Of a stretch of 64,000 nt of DNA, positions 23,510-35,082 are shown in pieces. Where the stretch lies: assembly GCF_000151665.1 (NCBI RefSeq), contig NW_013171866.1, forward strand, positions 124,001 to 188,000, read 5' to 3'. Numbering within the stretch: the stretch's first letter is position 1; each line of letters starts with the position of its first letter. The position numbers were made by a program, and so were the translations under genes. The notes under the pieces were generated by a model. The model saw only the letters and a program-made list of their open reading frames with translations. It did no database searches and was not told the DNA's origin. This DNA comes from Blastocystis hominis (taxonomy: Eukaryota; Sar; Bigyra; Opalinata; Blastocystidae).

Positions 23510-26341
23510 CCCACAACCTTATCAAAGAACGACTGGAAAAGCACAGTTGGAGGTGGCAGCGTGTGCGAAGGTCCATTCAAAATCGCGAAAAACTCCTTCG
23601 AATTGATCAGATCATCTACCGCCCTCACGCTTCCTCCCCATCCCTACTATAATCCTCCTTCACCCTCATCTCGTTCGCCAGCTCCTCCACCTTATCCACC
23701 TCGAACACCTCATCGAACGCCGACGCTTTCTTTGTTTCCTGGCTTCGAATCGGCACCTTCTCCGCCTCGCCCTCCACGATCTTCACCACTTCGCCTCGCT
23801 CCGTCAGGCAGTACAGACACATCCGCCGGCCCTCGCGGATGCTCTCGCGTCCCCACGTCATCGCGAGCACCTTCGTGGGGAGCTTGACCGACACCACCGG
23901 GACCGAGCTCTCCGGATCGAACACCAGCACCGCGTCGCACTCGCGTGAGCCCGATTCGCTCGTCGGCTCAACGGAGGGCGCAGCGTTCTTCCGCTCCTTG
24001 CCCGATTTCGCGATCGTAGAGGCCTTCTGGCTCTTGGAGCCCTTCGATTCCTTGCCCGATTTCTTCGCTTTGGACGGCTTCGCGTCGTCGTTCGGCGTCG
24101 CTTCGATGGGCTCAGCGGGCTCAGAGGGCTCAGCAGGCTCAGCGGGCTCGACGTCCATTGAAGAGGCGGATGGAGGGGCGGAGCTGCGCACTGTGATCGC
24201 AAAGAGCGACTTCTCGACGAACAGATCGGAGTTGGCGGCTGCGCAGGCGACGTTGGCAGCGACCATCCACATGATTTGCCGCGAAACCGTGTCCCAGACG
24301 AAGAAATGGCGGTCCGTGACGCAGAGAAGCAGCGAGGAGTTCTGGAAGAACGCCACCGTTTTGATCTACACATCATACCGGCCGTCTGCATCGACGGTAC
24401 TGAGCGAAGACGGGCAGGGCAGCACGACCAAGCCTTCTTTCGACTCGGAATCGAACAGACTCACCGTCTGATCGTGCGCCACGGCGAGCACGCTGCCGTC
24501 CTGCGAGTACGCGACCGATCGGATCGACTCCTCGCAGAGCTTGCTCTGATAGGTGCACGACCAGGTGAAGCGACGGTCCGACGACACGGCCTCGTTGCCG
24601 TCTTTCTCGCTTCCCGCCTCCACCAACTCCCAGACCTTCACCAGTCCGCTCAGATCCGTGGTGATGAGTTCGTTCCGTCGAGGATGCGCCGCCATAGCGG
24701 TGATCAGCGCGTGGTGCGGCGACTCCACGGACGCGAAGAGCTCCCACTCCCCGGAAGGCTTTCGCTTCCAGAACAGAAGCAGGGAGAGCTCGGCGCCATC
24801 GACATCGGCCCATCGCTGAGCGACGAAAAGCCATTCTCCGTTATTGCTAATCTTCACGAAGTCGACGCGGAACGAGCCCTTCTTGTCCTTCCAGAAGGTC
24901 TTCGACACGTCGGTTCGGCTGTCGCCCAGCAGAAACACGCCGGAATCCGACGCCGGGTCGTAGATTTGAATCTGGCCAAGGTGCGAGGTGGTATTGAACA
25001 GAAGATGCTGGGAGCGAGCATCGAACACCACGCCGAATCGCACGGCGGTTTCTAAGCGATGCACCGAGTTGCTGCCGGCCAACGCCAGACCTGCAATGGT
25101 GGCTTGGATGGTTCGCTGCGTGGTCTCCACGAACCGAATCGAATTGTCCTTGCCGGCCACGAAGAGACGCGAGCCGTCCGCAGAGACGCACAGCCCGACG
25201 ATCACGCTGCAAACGCGCGGAATGAACGAAGGACGCGCCGAGGACGGCGACCACGTGACCACCGTGCCTTCCTCACCGCCCGAAAACAGCAGACCCGACA
25301 TCGAAAACACCAGATTTCGAATCGGGTGCGCGTGCCAATGCAAGGTAACGCCCATCGCCTGCGCGTCAGCGCTCCCTCTCCGCTCCTACAGGCGATAAAA
25401 GCTCGTCCAGGGCGGGAGCTCCGGAGGGATGGTTGAATACCGCGGGGAGCTCCGTGTGCTGCGCGTTGGCGCGGTCGACCGCCTCGATGACGGAGGGCGG
25501 AGCGGCGCAGTCGCCGAGGACGTACCACTGGTCAATGCGACCCTGGAGATCGCCGGTCACGACGACTTTATCGAGGGGATGGATGGCGACGGCGACGAAA
25601 GGGAATTGCTAGAGTGAGAGGGCTAAAAGGGGCAAAACGCCGTGGAGAAGCCAGAGATGGTCGATGAGGCTGTTGTAGATGTAGAGAGAGCGGTTCACGG
25701 CGAGGGCGAGGAAGCAGCCGTGCGAGTAGAGGGTCTCCAGAGAGTCTGCGGTTGAGGGAGGAGGGAAGGAGGAGGACAGGTGAAGGAAACGTCGACGGGA
25801 CGAACGGCGAGATAAACGTCGCTGCCCGTCGCTTCGAGAATCACGCGATCGATTGTGTTTGTGCTGAGGGTGAGGATGGCAGAGAGAGAAGAAGGTACAT
25901 GATGTTGTACTGGACCAGCTTCCAATAGACTGTGTCTGCGAAGTTGAGACAAGATAAAATAAAACGAACCTGCTTCTTTCTTTGTGATGATGACGGCAAA
26001 GAGAATGTTCGGGTCGGTCGGGTGGGCTACCACGTTCAAGAGACCAATGGAACCCTCGATGTGGATCACTTTCACGCAGCCAAGATCCTGGATATCCCAC
26101 AGACGGATTTCTCCATCGACCGCATAGGAAATGAGCTGGAAGTCACTAAAAGGTTTTAGCATGCATCCCTTGATGCGATCCTTGTGTCCAACCTAAAAGA
26201 ATAGACCCAAAAAGGACAAAATCGTACCAACGTGTTCTCCAACGAGCAGGTTTTAATATCATAGATACGGATGTTCGATCCATGACAAATAAAGAGCTTT
26301 CTACGAGGAGTTACGGAAAATGAAAAATAGCTACTGTTCAT
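23510..26341 (-). CDS. WDR75: WDR75/UTP17-like WD40 protein of the small subunit processome
   Basis: WD repeats run from the N-terminus (IRIYDIKTCSLENTL, GEIRLWDIQD) through LHWHAHPIRNLVFS, SGGEEGTVVTW, LSGLVKVWELVE and VAYSQDGSVLAVAHDQTVSLF. Order and spacing match WDR75/UTP17, a U3 snoRNP protein for 18S pre-rRNA processing in the nucleolus. An apparent in-frame TAG near 24366 is removed by a perfect 30-nt intron (24366-24395). A Pro/Glu/Ala-rich linker (EPAEPAEPSEPAEP) sits near residue 560. A final intron precedes the last exon ending FFDKVVGKK and TGA at 23510. TGTTTGTT lies about 35 nt beyond. The start in the first exon is uncertain. Confidence 0.83.
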
Positions 26342-26657
26342 CTCTACTTAGTACCGGTCTTGTATATACCAAGCATCCTCCAATCACTTTTCCTATAGAC
26401 CACACCATTTGCGTAATATTGACTCCAACAGGAAAAGACTACAAAGAGTAAGGAATTTGGAGCGAATACAAAGAAGAGCCACTTACTAACGTAAAGAATC
26501 AACCACGGATGGCCTGATTTGCCAGAATAGCTGTGAAACTAAAAACCGCGATTTTTGGAACGTTTGCTATAAGCTCGAATAACTCGTGAAGGAAGGCGAT
26601 CCAGTGTCAAACAAACAAACCAAATGAACTATTATAACAAGACAAAACCCCTATTCA

Positions 26658-28842
26658 CTAAATACGGGAATCACTCAACAAGAGAGACAATCGAATCATA
26701 TGAATTAAACGAAGCACATCCTTTGAGATATCCACCTAAGCAAGTGAATGCAAATTAGAAAAGTCTACAATTTCATCTGTAGTCGTAACAACCTCCAGCT
26801 TTCGTAATTCCGCTTCCGGAGTTGTACCAGTTACTTCTGTATTCACCTAATTCGTCAACAAACATATTTAACGTTCACCTTCAACGCCTGTATTAGTTTT
26901 TTATAGCTATGAAAATATCTTCCCTGAATGGAGTTAATCTCCTTTTTCATGTTATTTACTGCATGAGACGCATCCATGACGACTCGAGGAAGATAAATAT
27001 GAGTATTTCTTCTCCTTCACCTTACTGACTGCTTCATCAATGATATTATTTAATGCTTTATCATACTGACCATGTTGATAATAAAAAATCCTCATCAACT
27101 CCCAATTCGACTCTAACCAGTTGTGATTTTCCCGATTTTCGTTTATTTCTATATAAGCACTTTTGGGAAGCAAAAAGAGAGGAGAATAATCATCCGGAAC
27201 CCATTTTCGAATCACCACATCGGAATTACAAAACAGCAGTACGATTTCCCGCGTACTACGATCATCCGTAACGATGCTTCGCTGTTTCAAATCATATTCT
27301 TCCAATCGTAGGTGTTGTTCGTTTCGAGATCGTAAATGAGTGATCACTAGCGTTTCGTTTTCACTGAATTTGGGAACGATGTTGAAGTAGCGATACACAG
27401 CAGCTCGAAAACAGTCATATTCAATGGTCTTTTCAAAGAGCACAGGTTGATTGTAGATAGACGGAATGACCTATTTCAAATCATGATCGATGCTAAAGGC
27501 GCCTACAATGTTTTGATAGCATTGAATGGATTGACGTTTCAAGGAATTCCGATAGGATTTCCCATACAAGAGAGTGGATTGGTTTAAGAGAGAAAAATGC
27601 CCAATTTCAAACACGAACTTGGAGCAAGGCGGTCTTCGAGAAGTGGGATAGAAAGGAACAATCACGTACTCCGGCTATGAATGATTGAAGAGAGAAAAGA
27701 AGAACATCTATGGGGAGAAGAGGGTGAATCGAGTGGAAGAAGAGCGAGAGATACGAAGCCAGCGAGTTCATACATTCGTTTGTCGTGTGTTCTTTCTTGG
27801 GAGTGTAAAAAAGCCAAGTTAGATTGGAAGAGAGAGTGGGATAGGGAATGGAAGTGGCTTCCGAGAGAAACAAGGGCAGCGATTCAAAGCCTGGAATCGG
27901 TGAATCAAGTGGGACTTCTTGAAGAATGTTGGGAGAACGGAGATTCGTTTTGGTGAAGGAATGATCGGGTTTGTTCCGTAGAATGATGATTTGGCGTTTG
28001 TAGAGATTCACACAGCCATTCGGAATGTGGAGAAACTGGACTTTGTCTCCTGGAAGGATGGAAAAAAAGTTCGTTTGGATGTGGAGGAGATCTGGAGAAA
28101 CCGTGGATTCGCTTCGCATGATTTGTTGGTAATACCGAAAGAGGGAAAACCAGGTTTTCTTCGAAAATGGGATACCGACTGGATTGAATTTGGCCTTCTT
28201 CGGGCGTTCTGTTTGTTTGAAACTTGATTGTATGCTCGGTTTGTTGGGCGAGTCCGAGTGTGAGTCGTCGATTGTATTAGTAGTTGAATCAGGCAGTAAT
28301 ATCTCCCTTGATTCTTCCTCTGGTTCTTGCTTTGATTCTTTCTGTGATTCTTTCTGTGATTCTTCCTTTAATTCTTCGACTTGCTCTCTATCCAACTCAG
28401 TCTTTGATTTTGAATCCTGTTCTTGACTTGCCTCCTCGTTAGAATCCTCATCTGACTCCAAATTCATTTCTTCATTCGATTCTAGTTTCGATTTCTTATT
28501 GAATTCTTCAACTAATTCTAATTGAGACTTAGAAGCCAACTCATTATCTGACTCTCTATCTAAATCGGAATTGCTATCCAAAATATTCATTGTATCAGTA
28601 TTAACAACAGTCTGCAACTTCGGTTGAACAGAAAACTCAAAAGAAATCCTTTCACCCCCATTTTCTTCTTGATTTACAAGAAATTCTTCACTACGAAGAT
28701 CATCATTAGAGATAGAATGAATGTTAAACGAATTAAAGTGAAGATAGTTTGTAATTCGCAACGAGAGGTTTAATTGAATAATGGCAAATACCAACAATAT
28801 CAGTATTGAAGAGACGATAAACACAAGCATACTCCTTTTCAT
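26658..28842 (-). CDS. Type II membrane protein with putative GT61-like lumenal domain
   Basis: Starts MKRSMLVFIVSSILILLVF, a signal anchor, followed by a stem rich in Ser/Glu/Lys repeats (EESQKESQKESKQEPEEE) and a folded C-terminal region with CYQNIVIPSIY, FRAAVYRYF and NETLVITHLRSRN. This arrangement resembles Golgi glycosyltransferases of the GT61/DUF563 kind, but the match is by eye and weak. Introns were inferred near 27611-27661 (uncertain), 27443-27478, 26999-27042 and two more between 26880 and 26735 that keep the frame to TAG at 26658. TTTGTTTGTTTG follows at about 26611-26622. Confidence 0.55.
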
Positions 28843-29094
28843 TTTACACTTCTAACAATGTCAAAACGCAAAATCACTCGTACCTTGCTTATTCTATATC
28901 TCTCTTCGCTGACTTAATAAAACAAAAATAGTAACAAAAACCAAGAATAAAGTAAATTATCTTTTGTAACATAGAAAACAGGCAAGACTGTATAGAGTAC
29001 GATGGATGCTACGATCCAGAATCAGTAACTGTTGTTTGGAGAGTGTGAAACTAGATCCAACTCTGTTTCTGTTGTTGTTGATTTGGGAGGAATT
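28843..29094. other. Short AT-rich intergenic stretch
   Basis: Divergent promoter region between the type II membrane protein gene and the next plus-strand gene. No element recognised. Confidence 0.4.
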
Positions 29095-30160
29095 ATGGCA
29101 TCGTCAAAGTCAGATGTATATATTTAAAATGGGATATCACGCCTAGCTACAAAAAGCGTTCGATACTCTGTCTCTAATCGTTCTAAAAGTATTAGTATCT
29201 TGCCAAGAAAGCCGTTCGTCCTATTACTGGAAGTAGAGTTTTGAATTTGCTTTTCTCTAGTCATCGGTTTGTGGACTCCCGCAGAAATGTTGGAAAAACT
29301 CCCATTGAACTGAATAAATATATTAGTTTACTATCAAAGAATGGATTTACATCTATGAATCCCCTAGACTTTTCCTATGAGGTTTTTATTTTATGAAAAC
29401 ATTAGTGGTAGATAATTAGTTACTCTAGCTACGAAAAATGGACCGAACAATTGAAACAGCTCCATTCCTGCCTTCTCTCGGGTTTAAGAATCCAAAACAA
29501 GTATCTTTCCAATATTGTATCCATTTCTAGCTCTAAAATGGTACAAGCCATGAACGAGCAAGAAGCCCGCGTAACCAATCTCCAAAAAGACCTTCTTTCT
29601 GCCTCCACCGAAGAACTTCGCTCCCAAATACAAGCCCAGCTCCGAAAAGAAACGGAGGTTCTCGACGAACGCACCCTTCTAGTACGCTATTCTTCTCCCT
29701 TTGAACGCAGGTTCGCGGCTCAATCAACGCTACGCGAAGCCCTCTGCGCGTTTGGCTCGAGTTTTTCCTCCTCCTCCCTGCGATTTTAGTTCGATTCACG
29801 AAGCCCAGCAAGCCTCCGCCGTCGACGCGCTCTCCTCCTCCTCTCTCTTCTTTATCGGCGATCTGACGAGCGTTCTGGAAGATCGCGATCCCCTCGCTCC
29901 CCATTTTTGCGACTCCGACGTGCGAAGCCAAGCGAAGTTTTCTTTATGAATTAGGCCGAAAAAAACGAGCGAAACGTTCCGCAGTCGCCGATTCAAGTGA
30001 CGATTCTGAACATGAATCGCTCGCTTCCGTCGCTGAAAGCGCTTCAGGAAGAAACGGACGAGATCTATCGGCATTCCCCGCGGTTAACGCCTGTGCAGTG
30101 GACTCTTCGCTCGTACTCCCAATTGCTCATGTCGCCACTGCTGTTCGCTCCGATATCCTG
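29095..30160 (+). CDS. Unknown protein with coiled-coil segment
   Basis: Not recognised. The best supported exons read KMVQAMNEQEARVTNLQKDL (coiled coil), STEELRSQIQAQLRKE, then SIHEAQQASAVDAL, SSSSLFFIGDLTSVLEDR and MNRSLPSLKALQEETDEIY. They are joined by introns such as 29492-29521, about 29751-29793 and 29921-29955. The 5' exons from the ATG at 29095 could not all be placed in one frame. The frame meets TGTTTATT at 30165-30172, and cleavage 4 nt upstream leaves TG, so poly(A) would give UGA (a genomic TGA is at the same place). Confidence 0.45.
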
Positions 30161-30172
30161 AGATTGTTTATT

Positions 30173-30335
30173 GAATGAATGAATTGAATTGAATGAATTG
30201 AATGAATTGAATGAATGAATAAATGAATGAATCATTGAGTTTATATTTCACTCTTAATTCAACTATTCATTCAATCAATCACTCACTGAATTTTCCATTC
30301 ATTCATTCATTCATTCATCGAATTTTGTTTTCTTC
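30173..30335. repeat. TGAA microsatellite facing a TTCA microsatellite
   Basis: About 60 bp of (TGAA)n/(TTGAA)n at 30173-30235 and about 40 bp of (TTCA)n at 30268-30322. The two arms are complementary and could fold back. They lie between, or in an intron of, two unknown genes. Confidence 0.8.
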
Positions 30336-31512
30336 ATTCCAATGGAATTCGCAGCAAAGCGATGTATCCTTCCGACTCCCCAGCTGCGAATTCGATATCG
30401 AAATCAATGGTGAAACGGTCGATACTGCTCGCTGTGTCGACATTCATCACTATCCCCCTCCATCCCCCCAAATCGTGGAAACGGAGAAACCCAAAGTCGA
30501 ACTGGAGGACGCAACGCTCGTCTCCGAGAATCTCGTTTTGTCAACGAAAGGAACGCGCGTGCTGATGGATCTGGAAGACTACAGCAAAGAGAAGCAAACC
30601 AAAACACAAAAAACAAACTCGGAATTGCCCAGCAACTCGGCAAAACCGAGGAAAATCGAGAAATTGGCGATCTTTGGCACGCAGAAAATCACGGAAGCAT
30701 CTATTCGATCGATTCTGTCCCTCCCTTTCTATCTTCTGTTCAGCCAATCAGCTTTATTCATTCAATTGACGCGTTCGCTCGTACTCAATCAAAACTTAGT
30801 GTGCGTTTCGTTGACCGAAATCGCGGGCTTTTTGCTCCCTCTCACGTCGAATTGTTGCTACTTGTTTGTCGAAAGCCTTCCGGCTTTGGAGATGGAGGAA
30901 ACGGACTGTTCGGATTGTGTGAATGAAGGATCCACCGATTTGTTCGCGTTCTGGAACCACCAATTGGAACACACCCAACCTCGTTTGGCTTCGCTGTCCC
31001 TCTCAACATCAGAAAGCCCGCCAAAGGCGAAGATTCCCGCGCTGTTTCCCGGCGATCTCTCGGTGTTCTGCTATCTCCGCAAGCTTTCGCTGAACGCAAA
31101 TTCGCAGCCCGAAAGACCCGAAGAAACCGCGGTGAAGGAGATCCGCGGGAAATTGCTGTCGACTTCGCTGGACGCGATCGAATCAGGTCCGAAGTTTCTG
31201 CATATGGGGGATGTGAGTATGGTTCTGAAATCGCAGATCAAAGATTTGTTTGTATTGGCGGATTTGATGATCGGCAGATACAATCAGACGATTGGGATGA
31301 TGAACGAAGAAGTGAGCTGGTTTTTCAAGCAGATGGAAGCGATTCGAGAGGAATACAAGGAGGACTTTAGTAGGATGAATTGGGATTTTGGATGATGGAA
31401 AGCGGAGGAAGGGTTCAATGAGAAAATGATCGGGTTTTTGAAAGAGATACTGATCGAGGAAGAGGATGTGAAACAGAAATACGGATTGCGGTATGGATGG
31501 GAGTGGATGTGA
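30336..31512 (+). CDS. Unknown protein, about 380 residues
   Basis: Not recognised. An open frame runs from at least 30355 (SDVSFRLPSCEFDIEINGE) through LEDATLVSENLVLSTKG, LFAFWNHQLEHTQPRL, FPGDLSVFCYLRKLSL and SQIKDLFVLADLMIGRYNQ. An intron (about 31368-31400) leads into a helical C-terminus NEKMIGFLKEILIEEEDV. The encoded stop is TGA at 31510-31512. TGTTTGTT at 31591-31598 marks the probable end. The 5' end is unclear because no ATG precedes the frame except within the TGAA/TTCA repeats. Confidence 0.45.
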
Positions 31513-31619
31513 ATGGAAGGATTAATCGCGATGTGGTTCATATTCGGTTTCGTGAAGTGGTTCTGCAAGCGTTAATTCGCCTTTGTTTTTTGTTTGTTGG
31601 TTTTTTGATTCTACAGATA

Positions 31620-32131
31620 TTTGCAAATTCTCGCCTAATCCTGATCGAAAATCGTCCTCCACGTAGCCTTTTCTTTCAATGTGAATGGAAGGGACCCCAT
31701 TCCTCGATCATATCTCTCCACAGTCGTCCGCTTTTTGAAGCAAATCTCGTTTTACTCGACGGAAGAAGACGTGATTCGTCATTATCTCGATGTATTGAAT
31801 GACAAAGCGATGGAGTGTAGAAAGTGTTCATGCCGCTCTTTCAATCATCGCTTCCGCGCACGTTGGTGAAGCTGTACAGAGAGCTGGAGATCGAGTGTCC
31901 GATCCGATTGCAAGTAGAAACGGCGCGAAAAGAGAAGAAAGAAAAGATTGTGCAGGAAGTGAAGATCGCGCCAATCCTCAAAACCAACACTCTCTTCCAG
32001 CGAAAAGCCCCACAGATGCCAAAGAAGCGAGGTGATATCGCGAAGGTGCGCGTGGGAGGCGCGACGTCGAAGCTGCCTCTCCTCAATTTCACCACGATCA
32101 AACATCGAGTCACAAAACCTCACCGCAAGTG
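31620..32131 (+). CDS. Unknown protein, basic C-terminus, poly(A)-made stop
   Basis: Not recognised. Exons include RSYLSTVVRFLKQISFYS and VIRHYLDVLNDKAME, then PRTLVKLYRELEIECPIRL, a Lys/Glu-rich segment and KLPLLNFTTIKHRVTKPHRK. The junction between the two exons around 31810-31840 is not resolved. After the last Lys codon the genome reads T GGTT TGTTTGTT; the motif is at 32135-32142, so cleavage after 32130 makes UAA. Without it the frame runs into the convergent RTF1 gene. It could be a 3' part of the preceding gene. Confidence 0.4.
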
Positions 32132-32152
32132 GTTTGTTTGTTCACAAACAGT

Positions 32153-33936
32153 TCATTCCTTCATCATCGCTAAATAGTCCGACAGCGACATTCCCGTTCG
32201 TTTTCGCGGCTTCGTTGTCGTCGTTTTCGCTTCGTTTGATGCTTCCGGCTTCTCCAAATCCAACTGAAACGCGTGGAACGACTCCGCGGACTGCGTCGAT
32301 TCCGGCCGCTTCTCGACGGCTTCCTTCTTCTCCACCTTCACCTCGGCCGTCTTTTCTTCCTGCTCCGCGGCTCCAGTGCTCCAAGACACCGAGGGAAGCG
32401 TAGGCCTGCGCGACATGAAGTTGTCTTTCTATCTCTCACTGCCTCCCCTCGCAGTCCACATGATTTCGACTCGCCTGCCGCATCAACTCGCGATTCAGTC
32501 GCTGATGCTTCTCCGCGATCTTCGTCATCGTTCGGTCCTGCTCTTTCATCAATCGGATTCGGTCCTCTTCCTCCTCTTCCAACTCCTCGATCCGGTTCGT
32601 CGTCTCGGTCAGCTCTTTCTCCAACTGCGCGCGGCGATTGTCCAGCTCGTTGTAGACGCTGCTTCGCGACTTCTGCAGGTCCTTCTGCAGCAATGCGAGC
32701 TCGTTCTCCAACCGATCTTTCTTGATCTTCAGATCGCCGAGCAGCCGCACGGTGTTGATTCGATGGACGTTCACCTATACGATGACTCGATTCGGAGGAA
32801 AAGAACGGTCAACTGGCGACGAGAGACGATCAACTCCATGTCTTTCGAGGTCGGAACCTTCTTCTCCATTTCCTTCACGTGCTCCAGAAGCTTCTTGCAG
32901 TCCTACGGTCGATCCAATCGCCCACTCCAAACCGTTTTTGTCATAATCGACTGGTAATGGTGCTCTCGCTCCTCGATGAAACTCGCGAAATCGCTCTCTG
33001 TGAGCTTGCTGTTGCTCACGCTGTTCAGATCGACCTCCTTCTCGCCCTCTCCGTACGTCACCACCAAAATCTGCACGCATTCAATGCATCAACCATGCGG
33101 TACTTTGACTGTGGGAATGTCGCCGACGTAGTACTCGTATTTGCTTTCTTTCACATCGCGGATCTGGCGGATCAGATAGATTTGCTGGTCTCCGATGGTT
33201 TCGCGGTGCAGGATGAACCCGTTCCGAACGATTTCATCGAAAAACACGTTGGAAAGATAGGAGAGAAGCTGCGTACGAGAGAAGCAGAGCGATTTCATGT
33301 CCTCAAAGTCGATACGATTCGAAACATTGCGCTTCTTGGGAGCTGGCTCTTTCTTTGGGGGTGCTTCTTTTCCTTCATTGCCATAGTCGCTCGATTCCAA
33401 TTCACTACCCGTCACATGAGCTTCGCGAATCTACTCATCGATAAAGCTGTCTTCCCCATTCGAGTAGTCGTCGATATACTCTACTTCTTCTGTCTGGTTG
33501 CGAGAAGTTCTTTTCGATCGCTTCGACTTGTGAGCGACTCTACAATAAACAAACCGAGCGAAAAATACTCATCTTCATATATATCTGCGTCTTCATTTGT
33601 GTCAGTATGCCGATTTGCTCGTCTATGTATTAAACCACTGCATTTGCTTCAGACTTCATTTTATTCCGCAAACGCTCCAGTTCCTCATCTCTTTCTCGAA
33701 TTGTGTTATATTCACTAATATATTCTTCCTTTTGCAGTTCGGTTAACGAATTCCACTTCTCCTCCGTCATATCAGGAATTGGAGGCATCCTCCCATATTG
33801 GTCGAACGTTCGCATATCTTCGTCATAGTCAGAAGCTTCCTAAGGATCACGATGTCCGAAACAAGCTAAAAACGTTGTATTCCTCCTCGCGATCAAAACT
33901 ATCTCCATCTGAGCCAGCTTCCTTCCTTGATGTCAT
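32153..33936 (-). CDS. RTF1: RTF1, Plus3-domain subunit of the Paf1 complex
   Basis: The start MTSRKEAGSDGDSFDREEEY leads into acidic and coiled segments, then a Plus3 domain (about 33300-32960): SLCFSRTQLLSYL, FFDEIVRNGFILH, IYLIRQIRDVKESKYEYYVG and LTESDF. A C-terminal coiled coil (KIKKDRLENELALLQKDLQ, EEEEEDRIRLMKEQDRT) follows. Plus3 binds phosphorylated Spt5, and RTF1 promotes H2B ubiquitination during elongation. Several short introns shift the frame; those at 33660-33430 are not all resolved. The end reads GAA T GAAC TGTTTGTG: encoded TGA and a poly(A)-made UAA fall on the same codon. Confidence 0.8.
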
Positions 33937-33985
33937 GGTTCAGAGAGTTTTCTGTATAAAAACAAACAAAAAGCGAAAAAGGAAT

Positions 33986-34057
33986 TGCACCATCCGGGAT
34001 TCGAACTCGGGTCTCACGCTTGGGAAGCGTAAATGCTAACCACTACACCAATGGTGC
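33986..34057 (-). tRNA. tRNA-Gly (anticodon CCC)
   Basis: Minus-strand cloverleaf with acceptor GCACCAT/ATGGTGC, anticodon loop TTCCCAA giving CCC, T arm CCCGA-GTTCGAA-TCCGG type, and TTTTT just downstream. It lies inside the divergent promoter region of RTF1 and BUD20. Confidence 0.94.
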
Positions 34058-34133
34058 TCTGTCTTTGCATCTCCTACTCAACATATGAATACTCTCCCCA
34101 AAATGTACTATCACTCATTCACAATATTACACC

Positions 34134-34608
34134 ATGGGTAGTGGTGCCAAAACTAAGGGAAAGAGACAAGCAGGAGCGGGTCATAGGTATACCAGACGTA
34201 TGCGCGCTCTGAAGTCACGCTCAAAGGACCTAGATCGTATTCAAGTGAGTTTTGTATCAATATTCGCTTAGGACGTAGGATGAACTCAAACTGGATCCTG
34301 AAAAGCGACTGATTGAGTATGATGAAGATCTTCCCGGGTAATTCATTGGTTTTGTTGCAATGTGTAGAGGAGGTCAGTTTTATTGCCTTTACTGTGATAA
34401 ACACTTCATGAACAAGGAAATCTTAGATGAGCATTTAACTACGAAGCTGCACCGCAAAAAGTGAGTTACTAGGGTGTGGAGAGTGATTGATAGTGTGAAA
34501 AGAGCAAATGAAGAACAGTACACGCAGAAGGAGGCAGAAGCTGCTGCAGGAAAGACAGTTGAAGTGTACGAGCCAATTCGTCGTGATGAGAATGGTATTC
34601 CACAATAA
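34134..34608 (+). CDS. BUD20: BUD20/ZNF593-like C2H2 zinc finger, 60S assembly factor
   Basis: Four exons (introns 34245-34278, 34338-34367, 34461-34493) give about 125 residues: a basic start GKRQAGAGHRYTRRMRA, then DEDLPGGGQFYCLYC and HFMNKEILDEHLTTKLHRK, a C2H2 finger followed by YTQKEAEAAAG. The order LPGGG-C2H2-QxEAExAAG is diagnostic for the ZNF593/Bud20 shuttling factor of pre-60S particles. Encoded TAA. Confidence 0.9.
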
Positions 34609-34644
34609 GTCGTTTTATGCTGTATTTGTAAATAAACATGACGA

Positions 34645-35022
34645 TTAATCGTTCTTTTTCTCTTCAGATGCGTTAACAGCTTCGTTAATTGCAGGGGCAT
34701 AACTAAAGTAAATGAAACGAAAAGAGCACACAAGTTAACGAATAATACGAGCGCTGTCGTCAGGAAGCCGAGAATGTAGCTAAAATGAACCTACCATGGC
34801 AAACCTTACACATGGATGTTATAGTAGCGGTAAAAGAGGCTCACAATAATAAATATCCATTCCATAACGAGCGTCATGTTCAGCAGAATCAGAGACGCCG
34901 AGTTCACTACAGATCAGCACTTTCGTACAATTCTCACCTCCCGGCGAGAGCAACATCATGATAAACTTCACAATGAAGTTTTCGTGCTCTTCTGGGACTT
35001 CCTGTTTCTTTGGTGTCGACAT
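34645..35022 (-). CDS. PKR1: PKR1-like small membrane protein, V-ATPase assembly
   Basis: Spliced protein of about 105 residues: MSTPKKQEVPEEHENF, then FIVKFIMMLLSPGVNSASL, two transmembrane helices separated by YRYYNIHVYI, and a polar tail ending ASEEKKND. The LxSPG motif, two helices and the NIH-x-Y link match the fungal Pkr1 family, ER proteins needed for V-ATPase Vo assembly. V-ATPase subunit D is also in this window. Three introns of about 29-31 nt. Encoded TAA; TGTTTATT at 34631-34638 (minus). Confidence 0.68.
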
Positions 35023-35082
35023 GAACAAAAAAAGAATGGAATTCAAATGACGTGTGAATACAAACAATCACTTAGATGCAAA

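Noticed and set aside
24366-24395. Premature TAG in WDR75
   Set aside because: A 30-nt GT-AG intron in phase removes it and joins conserved WD sequence.
23839-25055. Plus-strand ORFs of 210-259 codons
   Set aside because: Shadows of the WDR75 exons in GC-rich sequence.
32032-33718. Plus-strand ORFs of up to 279 codons
   Set aside because: Antisense to RTF1, whose Plus3 domain is recognisable.
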